This document shows, in pieces, positions 52,385-62,106 of a stretch of DNA of 64,000 nt. Origin of the DNA: a bacterium 1XD42-54 (GTDB taxonomy: Bacteria; Bacillota; Clostridia; Lachnospirales; Lachnospiraceae). The notes beneath the pieces were generated by a model that did not search any database, was not told where the DNA came from, and saw nothing but the letters and a program-made list of their open reading frames with translations. A program made the translations under genes and the position numbers. The stretch spans positions 62,001 to 126,000 of the forward strand of contig RAZH01000001.1 in NCBI GenBank assembly GCA_003612585.1, written 5' to 3'. Every line of letters begins with the position of its first letter. Position 1 is the first letter of the stretch.

Positions 52385-53977
52385 TTATTTGGAAGCTTCC
52401 TCAGCCAGTGTGTAGAGCTGTTCATCATTCAGAATCTTGCAGCTGCTGTCATCAGAGAATACCATAATATTCTTCTCATCCGGAGTATATGGCTTCCACT
52501 CAAGCTTCTCTGTACTTGGATCTCCCGTCGTTGCAAATGCCACAAGTGCGCTGGCCATTTCATCCTGCACTTTGTGTGCGGTCTCATCTCCGCCTGTCGC
52601 ACGTGTAACAACCGGAATATCCACATTGTGGAAAAGATAAATCAGGTCGCAGCAGTGGAAAGCAAGGGTACCGCCGTTAACCGGAGCCTCATAGTCAAAC
52701 AGATACTCATAAACCGGAGCGTTTGAATTCTTAAACTTGTCATTCAGAACACCCTCTACGCCCTGTCTGCTGATTGCTGCCCAGCTCAAGTATGCATCAT
52801 AGAAGTATGCGTCTGCAAGTTTTCTGCCCGGGAATACCTTCTGGAATTCTTCTGCAAATGCCTCTGCCTTGTCGCCATACTTTTCTGTCAACTTCTCCAT
52901 AGCCTCTTCATCAGTCCACTCATTCTTGTTCGGACCTTCCACCATCCAGTTATAATCGAATTCACTGAATACGGTGCTGGCGATGAACGGAATATCGTTT
53001 GCCCAGTCGCAGTAATCATCCAGAATATACTCACCGTCATTTTCCGGTCCCCAGGACAGACCTACTTCTCCGATTGCTTCCGTTGCGGCAGTAATCAAAT
53101 CATGGTAATCTACATTTTTCAGCTCATCTATCTGAGACTCTTCCATACCAAGCTTCTCAAGCAGCAGCGGCGCCACCTTCTGCTCATCTTCTTTTGCACT
53201 GCCACCAGCGATACCGCTTATGCACATTGCTTTATCAAACAGACCTTCTGCGGCCGGGGTACGCATCAGAGTGGTAACCTTTCCGCCGCCGCCTGACTGG
53301 CCAAAGATTGTTACATTATCCGGATCTCCACCAAAGTTCGCGATATTTTCCTGTACCCACTCAAGTGACGCCACCAGATCCTTGATACCCAGGTTCGAGG
53401 AACCTGCATACTCATCTCCATATGCAGTCAAATCCAAAAAGCCCAGTACATTCAGTCTGTGGTTTACGGTAACTACTACAACATCGCCGTAGTCACTCAG
53501 GTTCTTTCCATCATAAGCGCTGGACTCAACGGAAGAACCGTTTGTATATCCGCCGCCGTGGAAGAATACCAGAACCGGCTTCTTTGCCTCAGTATCAAGG
53601 GACTGTGTCCATACATTCAGGTTCATGCAGTCTTCATTCTGGATCCAGTAACGGTGCGGCCATACCATCTCGTCAGAACCAACAGAGGTCTGATCTGGAA
53701 TCGGCGAAACGGTTCCATAGGTCTGCGCGCTTCTTACACCCTCCCAGGCTTCTACCGTCTGCGGTTCCTCAAAACGCTCAGCCGTTGCATAGGGAATCCC
53801 AAGGAACGTATACGTATCCTCGTCCATAAATCCCATAACCTGCCCCTGTGCCGTAGCTGTGATCGGCGGGTTGTTTGCATCGTACTCCGCTGCGAATGCA
53901 GAGACTCCCATCATAGCAGAAAGCATTGTTGCAGCAGTTACTCCAACTGCACATTTCCAATTCTTCATGTTTTTCAT
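52385..53977 (-). CDS. secreted type-B carboxylesterase (esterase 3)
   Basis: 530 residues from ATG at 53977, with AAAGGAG 8 bases ahead. A short ATG-rich repeat (MKNMKNW) begins a signal peptide with cleavage near SAFAAE. Oxyanion FFHGGGYTNGS, nucleophile S228 in IFGQSGGGGK, catalytic His441 in LAFHCCDL. The N-terminal part (GQVMGFMDEDTYTFLGIPYATAERFEEPQ) runs closely parallel to esterase 1, so the two are paralogues. It is the first gene before the regulator/binding-protein/kinase set and has a palindrome at its promoter, so its expression is probably set by that system. Substrate unknown. Confidence 0.92.
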   Translation of the reverse strand: MKNMKNWKCAVGVTAATMLSAMMGVSAFAAEYDANNPPITATAQGQVMGFMDEDTYTFLGIPYATAERFEEPQTVEAWEGVRSAQTYGTVSPIPDQTSVGSDEMVWPHRYWIQNEDCMNLNVWTQSLDTEAKKPVLVFFHGGGYTNGSSVESSAYDGKNLSDYGDVVVVTVNHRLNVLGFLDLTAYGDEYAGSSNLGIKDLVASLEWVQENIANFGGDPDNVTIFGQSGGGGKVTTLMRTPAAEGLFDKAMCISGIAGGSAKEDEQKVAPLLLEKLGMEESQIDELKNVDYHDLITAATEAIGEVGLSWGPENDGEYILDDYCDWANDIPFIASTVFSEFDYNWMVEGPNKNEWTDEEAMEKLTEKYGDKAEAFAEEFQKVFPGRKLADAYFYDAYLSWAAISRQGVEGVLNDKFKNSNAPVYEYLFDYEAPVNGGTLAFHCCDLIYLFHNVDIPVVTRATGGDETAHKVQDEMASALVAFATTGDPSTEKLEWKPYTPDEKNIMVFSDDSSCKILNDEQLYTLAEEASK

Positions 53978-54001
53978 GTTCTTCACTCCTTTGGATTTTG
54001 A

Positions 54002-54034
54002 AATAAACTCACCCGTTAAGGTGAGTTTATTATA
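54002..54034 (-). promoter_or_regulatory. esterase 3 promoter with a 12-bp palindrome at the start site
   Basis: On the minus strand TATAAT (54034-54029) is followed at once by AATAAACTCACC-6 bases-GGTGAGTTTATT (54031-54002), a perfect 12-bp dyad over the expected start. The -35 is weak, which suits activator-dependent control. It may instead act as a 5' RNA hairpin. Confidence 0.6.
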
Positions 54035-54109
54035 ACAATCTGACCGGAAACGAAACAGTCCGAAAAATTTGTTCTTGTATGCAAATATTTGCTGGTTTTC
54101 TTTTGCAGC

Positions 54110-56227
54110 CTACCACCACAAAATATAAACAATCGTCAAACTGAGGCCAACACAGACCAGTAACAAACCGAATGACAAGCTTCTGCCGATGATCATATTG
54201 TTTTCATTCAGCTCTGCCCTGCGCAGCGCCAGAATATGGACATAATCCTTATGAACCGGATGCTTCCGGTTCCAGAGACGGTTTCCGATGCTCTGCCAGA
54301 AGTTGGCGATCCGACCGCCGGCCAGTGTAAATACGGTACCTTCCGGAAGTTCATGCGGCAGAGGGCTGTCCCGGTATATTGATTTGCGCAGGCCAACCAC
54401 CAGAAGATCCGGCAGGCTGTCGAAAATCCGACAGATGACTTGGCATACAACCGGCAGAAACTTCAGCAGCACCGGACGGTAAAGCATATTCTCCAAGTCA
54501 AGCCACGACGGCCAGCGGTCCACATAAACGCGTACTCCTTTTCGTTCCCTTTCCATAAGCACAGTCCGGATAAAGAACAGATAGACCACAGCTCCGATCA
54601 CGATCGAAATGCCGGCTCCGGACAGGTTTTTCAGGCTGAAGTAGGAAACCACATGTCCAAACTCCTCCAGATTCATAAAACTCTGTCCCAGCTGTGCAGC
54701 CCGATCCATCAGACCGTGTGCAAAAAGTCCCCACACCAGAAGCACCGCTGCGCTTCCTGCAAGTGCAAATGTACTCTCACGGTTCATATAACTTTTTTCT
54801 TTATCATATCTGCGCTGAAGTTCCCTGCTCTCATTCTCTTCCACAAAAACAGCGACAAACAGCTTTGTCATATAAGCTACCGTCAACCCGCCGGAAAACA
54901 GAAAAATCCATTCCACTGCCTGCATTCCAAAGCCGCCGCCGAACTCCACGATACTCTCATGAAGCAATGTCTTACTGACATATCCGCCAAAAGCAGGAAT
55001 ACCGCCAATCGCCAGGGCACCTGTCAGGAAAATACCTTTCAGAAGCGGTTTTCTGCGGCCATAGCCACGGATTTTGTTCAAATCCAGCGCATGCGCATTC
55101 ATATAAACCACGCCGGCTGCCATAAACAGCACCAGCTTAATCAGCGAATGGTTGATCATGTGCAGCATGGTTCCATGAACTGCCAGCGCATTCTCCTCGC
55201 CGAGCAGCCCCTGCATCCCGACGCCAACGAGAATAAATCCGATCTGCGACATCGACGAACAGGCAAGCGTCCGCTTCAGATCAATTGAAAAGACTGCCAG
55301 CAAAGCGCCGCCAAACATCGTCACAACGCCGATCACCAGAATCAGCATACCCCATGTCGGGTCATGCAGGAAAAGCTGACTGCTGACTACGAGAATTCCA
55401 AACACTCCCGTTTTCGTCAGAATGCCGGACAGCAGAGCCGAAGCCGGGGCCGGGGCAACCGGATGCGCCTTCGGAAGCCAGATATGCAACGGAAAAGCGC
55501 CTGCCTTTGCGCCAAAACCAAACAGCATACATGCGCCTGCCGCATACATCACTTTCATATCTCCGCCGTTATCCTGATAGCTACGGATTGCTGGAAGCAG
55601 TTCGCTGATTGAAACTGTTCCGAGATAATGGTATGCCAGGAAAATTCCCATCAGCAGAACCATGCCGCCGATCACAGCGACCGCCAGATACGTCCCGGCA
55701 GCCCGCAGCGAAGCCTCGTTTTCTTCCTGCGCAACCCACACATAGGAAGTAAATGACATAATCTCAAAGAAAATAAAAGTCGTATACAAATCTGCCGATA
55801 AAAATACGCCTATCGTAGCGCCAAGCGTGAAAAGCAAAAACAGATAAAACCGGTTCCGGTTTTCATGGTGCGCGAAATATTCCCGTGATAAGATCGTTGT
55901 CATCATCCACATAAACGCCGCAACCGCCACATAGACCAAGCGAAAACCGTCCAGTGAAAAATGCAGGCCAAACCCACAGATGCCTGGTACAAAGAACTCC
56001 TCCGCAACCCCGGCTGCCACGCGCGGACCGGAAACTGCAAAAAGCAGCAGTACAATCACTAATTCCAGAATCACAGAAAAATCAGCCAGATAATCGCGGC
56101 GCATCCCGTATTTTGCGGCATCCGCCCCATTCTCACACCCGTCGCTTATTCTGCCCACCACATAGCACAACAAACCGGCAAGGAACGGATAAAATACCAG
56201 AAACGCCAAAGCTGCATTTGAATTCAT
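54110..56227 (-). CDS. NuoL/MrpA-like proton-translocating antiporter subunit
   Basis: 705 residues, the largest of four NuoL/M/N-like proteins here and last in the operon. Key charged residues of the ion path are kept: Glu155 in TFIFFEIMSFTSY and Lys241 in GFGAKAGAFPLHIWLPKAHP. Beyond the 14-helix core it has an extended C-terminus, with membrane segments near 560-580 and at the end, but no MbhD/MbhE domains, which are separate genes here. AAGGGGG lies ahead of the ATG, 15 bases after the preceding gene. Role: cation/proton exchange across the membrane as part of the Mrp/Mbh complex. Confidence 0.88.
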   Translation of the reverse strand: MNSNAALAFLVFYPFLAGLLCYVVGRISDGCENGADAAKYGMRRDYLADFSVILELVIVLLLFAVSGPRVAAGVAEEFFVPGICGFGLHFSLDGFRLVYVAVAAFMWMMTTILSREYFAHHENRNRFYLFLLFTLGATIGVFLSADLYTTFIFFEIMSFTSYVWVAQEENEASLRAAGTYLAVAVIGGMVLLMGIFLAYHYLGTVSISELLPAIRSYQDNGGDMKVMYAAGACMLFGFGAKAGAFPLHIWLPKAHPVAPAPASALLSGILTKTGVFGILVVSSQLFLHDPTWGMLILVIGVVTMFGGALLAVFSIDLKRTLACSSMSQIGFILVGVGMQGLLGEENALAVHGTMLHMINHSLIKLVLFMAAGVVYMNAHALDLNKIRGYGRRKPLLKGIFLTGALAIGGIPAFGGYVSKTLLHESIVEFGGGFGMQAVEWIFLFSGGLTVAYMTKLFVAVFVEENESRELQRRYDKEKSYMNRESTFALAGSAAVLLVWGLFAHGLMDRAAQLGQSFMNLEEFGHVVSYFSLKNLSGAGISIVIGAVVYLFFIRTVLMERERKGVRVYVDRWPSWLDLENMLYRPVLLKFLPVVCQVICRIFDSLPDLLVVGLRKSIYRDSPLPHELPEGTVFTLAGGRIANFWQSIGNRLWNRKHPVHKDYVHILALRRAELNENNMIIGRSLSFGLLLVCVGLSLTIVYILWW

Positions 56228-56242
56228 ATCAGTTCCCCCTTT

Positions 56243-57715
56243 CTATAAAACTGCCGTAATGGATTCCAGCGCGCCCACTACGGGACCGCTGTGCAGTCCG
56301 AAATAAAACATCAGAATCACAAACAATACCAGCGGAAGCAACATCATCCAGTTTGGATCTTCCACATCCTGAATGGTACTCATATCAAAATTCCTGCCCG
56401 GGAAAAATGCCCGAACCGAAATGGACAGCATATAAATCGCGGTCAGAAGCGCTGAAATCAGAAGCGCCGCAACTCCGGCGTAAGCCAGCGGATTTTCGCT
56501 TGCCACTGCCGCACGCACAAGATTCCACTTGCTGATAAAACCGCATAGACCCGGAACTCCCATGAGCGCCAAAGATGAAATCGTAAAAATCCCGAACACA
56601 ACCGGCATCCTCCGCCCAAAACCATTCAGCTCATGCACATAATTCCTTCCGGTTTTGTAAATAACCGCACCGGCACAGAAAAAGGAGCAAATCTTAATCA
56701 CTGCATGGAAGATCATATGAGAAAGCGCGCCTACCAGCCCGAGCGGCGTCATCAAAATCACGCCAAATAAAATGTACGACAGATTGCTGACCGTAGACCA
56801 TGCCAGACGCCGCTTCAGATGCGTCTCCTTCAGGGCACGGCTGCAACCATATACAATCGTAAAAACAATCACTGCCATCAATACATACTGGGCCCAGGTT
56901 CCCTTCAGAAACTCTGTTCCAAAACTGTAATACGTAATCCGCATTGTCGTAAAGGCTCCTGCTTTCACAACAGCCACCGCATGAAGCAGAGCTGTAACCG
57001 GCGTTGGAGCGACACCTGCCTGCGGCAGCCACGAAGAAAACGGAAACAGCGCCGCCTTCACACTGAAGCCCCAGAAGCAAAGCAGGAAAATAAGCGGAAC
57101 CCAACTTCTCTTATCTCCGAGCACCGCCGCGCTGAGCACACCACCCGGCACGAAATTCGAGGTACTTCCATAGCTCAGAATAAAGATCATCCCGATAAAA
57201 GCAAACGCTGCGCCGCCAAGTGAATAGTACAGATAAGTCCTGCTCGCCAGCACTGCCTCCCTCGTAAGCGTATGCATAATCAAAGGCAGGGTAACCAGGG
57301 TCAGCATTTCATAAAAGCAATACATTGTCACGATATCTTCTGACAGTGCAATGCCAAGCGTCACACCATATGTGATGGTATAAAACATAAAAAAGATCTT
57401 CTCATGACCCTCATGCTTCATATACTCAAACGCATACAAAGAGGCCAAAGGCCACAGCACCGACACAAGTCCGGCAAACACTGTGCCCAGACCATCCAGT
57501 CGGAAACTGATAGAAAGATTTCCTGTAAACCGAAACAGTACGAAAGCCTCCTCCGGCCGGTTGAGCAACGTCAGGAAAACAAGTCCGGAAGTAAGAAGCA
57601 CCACCGCCTCCGTATAAACCATCATCCACGTTCTGTTTCGAAACGGCAGCAGCGGAATCAGCGCGCCTGCCAGAATTGGTAACAGTATTACAACTGCAAA
57701 TATTGCCGCGTTCAT
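56243..57715 (-). CDS. NuoN/MrpD-like antiporter subunit
   Basis: 490 residues from ATG at 57715; a frame opening at 57760 would overlap the upstream gene and lacks a ribosome site. Conserved Glu136 in TMYCFYEMLTLVTL and Lys220 in FSVKAALFPFSSWLPQAGVAPTPV. The core antiporter fold has about 14 helices. It is very similar in plan to the next upstream gene, pointing to duplication. 16 bases separate it from that gene. Confidence 0.88.
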   Translation of the reverse strand: MNAAIFAVVILLPILAGALIPLLPFRNRTWMMVYTEAVVLLTSGLVFLTLLNRPEEAFVLFRFTGNLSISFRLDGLGTVFAGLVSVLWPLASLYAFEYMKHEGHEKIFFMFYTITYGVTLGIALSEDIVTMYCFYEMLTLVTLPLIMHTLTREAVLASRTYLYYSLGGAAFAFIGMIFILSYGSTSNFVPGGVLSAAVLGDKRSWVPLIFLLCFWGFSVKAALFPFSSWLPQAGVAPTPVTALLHAVAVVKAGAFTTMRITYYSFGTEFLKGTWAQYVLMAVIVFTIVYGCSRALKETHLKRRLAWSTVSNLSYILFGVILMTPLGLVGALSHMIFHAVIKICSFFCAGAVIYKTGRNYVHELNGFGRRMPVVFGIFTISSLALMGVPGLCGFISKWNLVRAAVASENPLAYAGVAALLISALLTAIYMLSISVRAFFPGRNFDMSTIQDVEDPNWMMLLPLVLFVILMFYFGLHSGPVVGALESITAVL

Positions 57716-57731
57716 TCTTTTTCCCCCTCTC

Positions 57732-59237
57732 CTACAGTACCGATGCCGCGATCTGCCCAAAATACTGAATCAGCGGATTCGGGAAAACACCGAGCAAAAC
57801 AGCCATCAGCGCCAGAAATGCAACCGGAAGCAGCATCCTGTAAGGCGGTTCCTGCTTTTTCCATACATTCTGCGCCCCACTCTTACCTGGGAAAAATCCG
57901 TGCATCGTCACTGGAAACAGGTAACCCGCCGTCAAAAGTGCACTGACCAGAAGTACGACCGGACCAAGCCAGCTAAAAATGCCGATCTCCGCCTCCAACG
58001 CGCCCTGTGCCAGATACCATTTGCTGACAAAACCACTTGCAGGCGGAATTCCGATCAGCGCCAGAGAAGCAAACGTATAGCACCACAGGGTCTTTGGCAT
58101 TTCTTTGCCAAGGCCGCGCAGCTCCTCCACTTTTGTTCTGCCAGTCTGAAAAATGACGATACCGGCAACCAGAAACAGTGTGCTTTTAATAAATGCATGG
58201 AACACCACATGCAGCAGCGCCCCTGTCATTGCAGTCTGAGACAGTGCGGATAATCCAAACAGGATATACGAAATCTGGCTGACTGTGGAATAGGCCAGAC
58301 GCTTTTTCAGCACCGGCTCCCGGAATGCCAGCATAGAACCCAAAAATACCGTCATCAGCGCAAGCACCATCCACGTGGTCTGCACCCATGTACCACGAAT
58401 AAAATCCGGTCCTACAATATAATAAACACTGCGGATAATCGCAAGAACACCACATTTTACAATAATACCGGACAGCGCCGCAGAAGCCGGGGACGGGGCC
58501 ACCGGATGCGCAGTCGGAAGCCATGCATGCAGGGGAAGCATACCTGCTTTCACCCCAAAACCAAGCAGCATCGCAAAAATAGCGATCAGAAGAATGCCTT
58601 CATGTCCCGATGCAAGTACCGGGTCCAGTGTTCCGCCCGGTGTAAAGGTCAGCGAACTGCAATACCGGTAAAGGAAAAAAATTCCGAACAGTCCGAGGTA
58701 CGCGCCGCACATCGAATAGAACAGGTACTTCAGCGCCGCCATAATCGCCTCTCTGGAGCCATTGTGCAAAACCAGAGGCATGGAAGTCAGCGTCATCAGT
58801 TCATAAAACAGATACATGGTCACAAGATTACCGGAAAAAGTCAGTGCAACCAGTACTCCGTATACAACAAGATAAAGACCAAAAAACCGGCATTCTCCGC
58901 CTTCATGCTTCATATAAACAAAAGAATAAATGCAGATTGCAGTCCATACCACGCTGATCACAGTAACAAATACTCTTCCAATCCCATCTATATGAAAAAA
59001 GACCGGAATATCCTTCATCAAATAAAACAGCGTCAAACTGAGATCACCGGACCACGCAAGCACAATCGCAAGTACAGCCGAAACCACCAGAACAGCTGCC
59101 GAAAACAGATGAAGCTTATTTCGCGCTTCTTCCGTCAAATCCGGAGCCTTCTTCTGTTTTGCTGTCACCGAAGAGACCAGAATACCACTCCCGGCAAGTA
59201 TCGGTAAAAACACCGGCAGTAACATCAAACCACTCAT
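57732..59237 (-). CDS. NuoM/MrpD-like antiporter subunit
   Basis: 501 residues from ATG at 59237, with AGGAGG 6 bases before it. Conserved Glu146 in TMYLFYELMTLTSM and Lys230 in GFGVKAGMLPLHAWLPTAHPVAPSPASAAL. Membrane-embedded, one of three extra antiporter-like subunits beyond the standard MrpD. A further lysine in the second half (GIIVKCGVLAII) fits the proton path of complex I antiporters. Confidence 0.88.
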   Translation of the reverse strand: MSGLMLLPVFLPILAGSGILVSSVTAKQKKAPDLTEEARNKLHLFSAAVLVVSAVLAIVLAWSGDLSLTLFYLMKDIPVFFHIDGIGRVFVTVISVVWTAICIYSFVYMKHEGGECRFFGLYLVVYGVLVALTFSGNLVTMYLFYELMTLTSMPLVLHNGSREAIMAALKYLFYSMCGAYLGLFGIFFLYRYCSSLTFTPGGTLDPVLASGHEGILLIAIFAMLLGFGVKAGMLPLHAWLPTAHPVAPSPASAALSGIIVKCGVLAIIRSVYYIVGPDFIRGTWVQTTWMVLALMTVFLGSMLAFREPVLKKRLAYSTVSQISYILFGLSALSQTAMTGALLHVVFHAFIKSTLFLVAGIVIFQTGRTKVEELRGLGKEMPKTLWCYTFASLALIGIPPASGFVSKWYLAQGALEAEIGIFSWLGPVVLLVSALLTAGYLFPVTMHGFFPGKSGAQNVWKKQEPPYRMLLPVAFLALMAVLLGVFPNPLIQYFGQIAASVL

Positions 59238-59247
59238 TTTTCTCCTC

Positions 59248-60756
59248 CTATGCAAACATCTTCAGCCCATTTTCAAACAGCCGGATAATCGGTTCCGAAC
59301 CAAGTCCGAGCACCAGATTCAACAGAATAAAACAAACAAGCGCCACCGACTTTGCCGGCTGCTGCATTGCTGTCACCTTCGTGAAATTCTTCTTCTCGAT
59401 TCCTGCCTTCCACTCTGGAGTGTAGATACGGATCACCGTTTTCATAAAATAAACGGCATTCAGCACCGTACTGATCGCCAGTGCAACCAAAGTCATGAGC
59501 ATCTTATGACTGCTTTCCACACCCGCCTGCGCAAACAGCAGCTTCGAAATGAAGCCGGCAAACATCGGAAAACCTACCATAGACAACGAACCCACCGTAA
59601 ACGCCACACCGGCCAGTTTGTTCCGGTAACCCGCTCCGGTCAGATCAAAGAAATCCGTACTGTCTCCCGAAGCATCTGTCAGGCCCGATGCCGCCACGAA
59701 CAGCAGTGCCTTCGTCGCCGCATGGGATACGATGTGGAATACGCTCGCAATCACGCCCGCTGTCGTTCCCAGACCAAAGCCCATATAAATATAGCCGATC
59801 TGAGCAATCGAGGAATACGCGATCATCCTTCGGATATTACTCTCCTTGATCGCATCAATCGAGCCGATAATCATACCGATGATACCGAATACAAACAGTA
59901 CATTGATGACCTTACTGTCACGCACCACGTCGAATCCGATCACACGGTAGAAAATTTTAACCAGTAGAAATATGTAGCCCTTTGATACAAGCGAAGACAA
60001 GATTGCAGCGGAAGACAACGTCGAATACCCGTACGCATCCGGCAGCCATGCATGGAATGGATACAGGGCACTTTTGATCGCAAGACCAATCGACATCAGT
60101 CCAAGCGATACCAGCAGCGGAATGTGATACGTTCCGGATTCACTCAGAAGCGTTACCTGTTCCTTGATATTACTCATCAACAGGTGCCCGGTTACATCGT
60201 ACAGGAAACAGATACCAAGCAAAAACAGACCGGAACCGAGAAGGCTCATAATCATATAGCGCGTCGCTGCTTCGATTGTACGGCCATTCTGCCGGATCAT
60301 AATCAGCCCACAGGCAGAAATCGTATTAATCTCCACAAATACGTATGCCGTAAACAAGTCGTTTGTGTAAATCAGCGCCAGCAAAGAAGAAAGCAGCAGA
60401 TTTACCATTACATAATACAGATTCTCCTTCGGCTCTTCCACCTCCAGACTGCGTTCCCTGCTTCCACCCAGCATACACAGAAACATAACAACACAGAAAA
60501 ACAGCGCCATGGACGCTTCCAGCAGTCCCACACGTATCTCATTACCCCAGGGAGCCGGAAAGTGACCCATCATATAGACATAAGGTTTGCCGCTCTGCAA
60601 CACAAACCCTAATACAGCTGCCGACATACACCCGATGATCGTAATCACAGCCAAATTTATCCACTTTGCTTTTTTCCCACTTAATATAGAAGAAAGGGGA
60701 CCTGCAAACAGGGATAGAATAATTGAGATAAACGGAAGATTCTGTACAAAAGCCAT
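59248..60756 (-). CDS. mnhD: MrpD/MnhD (MbhH-like) antiporter subunit
   Basis: 502 residues. Conserved Glu142 in FTAYVFVEINTISACGL and Lys228 in LAIKSALYPFHAWLPDAYG. It directly follows MnhC with a 1-base stop/start overlap (TAATG), the usual C-D order of Mrp operons, and is taken as the true MrpD. MrpD and MrpA are the subunits that carry cation/proton exchange. GGAGGG is present ahead of the start. Confidence 0.92.
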   Translation of the reverse strand: MAFVQNLPFISIILSLFAGPLSSILSGKKAKWINLAVITIIGCMSAAVLGFVLQSGKPYVYMMGHFPAPWGNEIRVGLLEASMALFFCVVMFLCMLGGSRERSLEVEEPKENLYYVMVNLLLSSLLALIYTNDLFTAYVFVEINTISACGLIMIRQNGRTIEAATRYMIMSLLGSGLFLLGICFLYDVTGHLLMSNIKEQVTLLSESGTYHIPLLVSLGLMSIGLAIKSALYPFHAWLPDAYGYSTLSSAAILSSLVSKGYIFLLVKIFYRVIGFDVVRDSKVINVLFVFGIIGMIIGSIDAIKESNIRRMIAYSSIAQIGYIYMGFGLGTTAGVIASVFHIVSHAATKALLFVAASGLTDASGDSTDFFDLTGAGYRNKLAGVAFTVGSLSMVGFPMFAGFISKLLFAQAGVESSHKMLMTLVALAISTVLNAVYFMKTVIRIYTPEWKAGIEKKNFTKVTAMQQPAKSVALVCFILLNLVLGLGSEPIIRLFENGLKMFA

Positions 60757-61133
60757 TACAGTCCCTCCTTTTTCAGCTGTGTCGTGATCGCATCCAGATC
60801 AAGCGTGTGATATCTTCGGTACAGACGAATGGTCAGAGACAGCATCAGCGCTGATACAGAAACAGATACCACGATACCGGTCAGCACAAGTCCGCCCGGA
60901 ATCGGATTGATATACGCCTCCACGCTCTGCACTCCATCTACCACAATCGGAGCTTTATGGCCCCCCACATAGCCTTTCAAAGCCAAAAACAGATACATTG
61001 CCGTATCCATAATATTTAATCCAATGATCTTTTTGATCAGATTTTTCTGTAGAAGAAGATTGGAAAATCCGATACCGAACAGAATCATCGCCACCGCTTC
61101 TTCATAATTGTTCAGCAAATTTGCAAGATTCAT
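60756..61133 (-). CDS. mnhC: MnhC/MrpC (NuoK-like) subunit
   Basis: 125 residues with three membrane helices, NuoK-like. The Glu-containing first helix is seen in NYEEAVAMILFGIGFSNLLL, then MDTAMYLFLAL, and the conserved VDGVQSVEAYINPIPGGLVLTGIVVSVS, with the PxPxALVLTxIVI-type signature slightly changed. It lies 1 base after the fused B gene. Confidence 0.93.
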   Translation of the reverse strand: MNLANLLNNYEEAVAMILFGIGFSNLLLQKNLIKKIIGLNIMDTAMYLFLALKGYVGGHKAPIVVDGVQSVEAYINPIPGGLVLTGIVVSVSVSALMLSLTIRLYRRYHTLDLDAITTQLKKEGL

Positions 61134-61134
61134 C

Positions 61135-62106
61135 TCAATATCCCCCTTTCCGGAACATCACATAAAATGTATACATGGTTCCCGCTACCACAACGCCGAC
61201 ACAGATATTCAGCACCAGAATCAGTCCGCTGCTCAGAATCGCCCCCGGTGTTCCAAGCGGAATCACACTTTCAATATGATTGGCTCCCGTATAAAAAGAA
61301 TAACATTTCGACAGACTGTAGCACGCCAGAGCCGTGAAACTGAGCTTTTTGTACGTCTTCGCCGTAAAAAAGCGCTCTGTCTTCTCAAATCCAAATGCGT
61401 TCAGATACAAAATCAAGCCCGCACCAATGATCGCACCGCCTGAAAAACCACCGCCCGGCCCAAGATGTCCGCCCAGAATCACATAAATACCGAAAATGAC
61501 GATCGGCGGAACAAGGATCTTGGCCGCAGTCTGCAAAATCACGTCATTTTTAGGCTCATGGACCCGGTCGCTTTCCAACGCCGGATCAGGCTCATTCTTC
61601 CCCTTTTTGCGGTCAATACGAAGCAGAATCAAAACCGTACATGTAGCAATAAACAGCACATGCGACTCGCCGAGCGTATCAAATGCACGGTAGTCCAGAA
61701 TCATTCCCGTAACGATATTGACAGCTCCCGTCTCCTGCAGTCCACTCTCAATATAGCGCTGTGCCACCTCATTGTTCGTTGGGTTTTCAGGATTTCCGAC
61801 CACCGGCAGATGAGAGACTGCGGTTAACAGCATCAGAACAAGAAATACACAGAACAAAACAGAAAACACCCGATAAATTTTCCGAAAAATCCGCATCTCC
61901 GCATTGTGCTCCACATCATAGAGACGTGCAAAGCGGCGCTGTGTTTCCTTTTTCCGTTTTTCAACCAGCTTTTTGTCTTCCTTGAAAGGCTTCTGTTCCC
62001 TCATCTCAACTGCGTCAAGATACAGATCCTTCGTTCCATCCAGCCACTGCTTCAGGCGGTAAGATTTTGTCTTTTCATAGCGCTCGTCAGATATTCTTTT
62101 ACTCAT
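61135..62106 (-). CDS. mnhB: MbhE-MnhB fusion antiporter subunit
   Basis: 323 residues, about twice the usual MnhB length. Residues 1-75 are charged and cytoplasmic. Residues 76-165 match MbhE (the end of MrpA): AQRYIESGLQETGAVNIVTG and then DYRAFDTLGESHVLFIATC. From about 195 the MnhB domain follows: ILQTAAKILVPPIVIFGIYVILGGHLGPGGGFSGG, with the PGGGFSGG signature intact. AAAGGAGG precedes the ATG, which overlaps the DUF4040 gene by 8 bases. Confidence 0.9.
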   Translation of the reverse strand: MSKRISDERYEKTKSYRLKQWLDGTKDLYLDAVEMREQKPFKEDKKLVEKRKKETQRRFARLYDVEHNAEMRIFRKIYRVFSVLFCVFLVLMLLTAVSHLPVVGNPENPTNNEVAQRYIESGLQETGAVNIVTGMILDYRAFDTLGESHVLFIATCTVLILLRIDRKKGKNEPDPALESDRVHEPKNDVILQTAAKILVPPIVIFGIYVILGGHLGPGGGFSGGAIIGAGLILYLNAFGFEKTERFFTAKTYKKLSFTALACYSLSKCYSFYTGANHIESVIPLGTPGAILSSGLILVLNICVGVVVAGTMYTFYVMFRKGGY

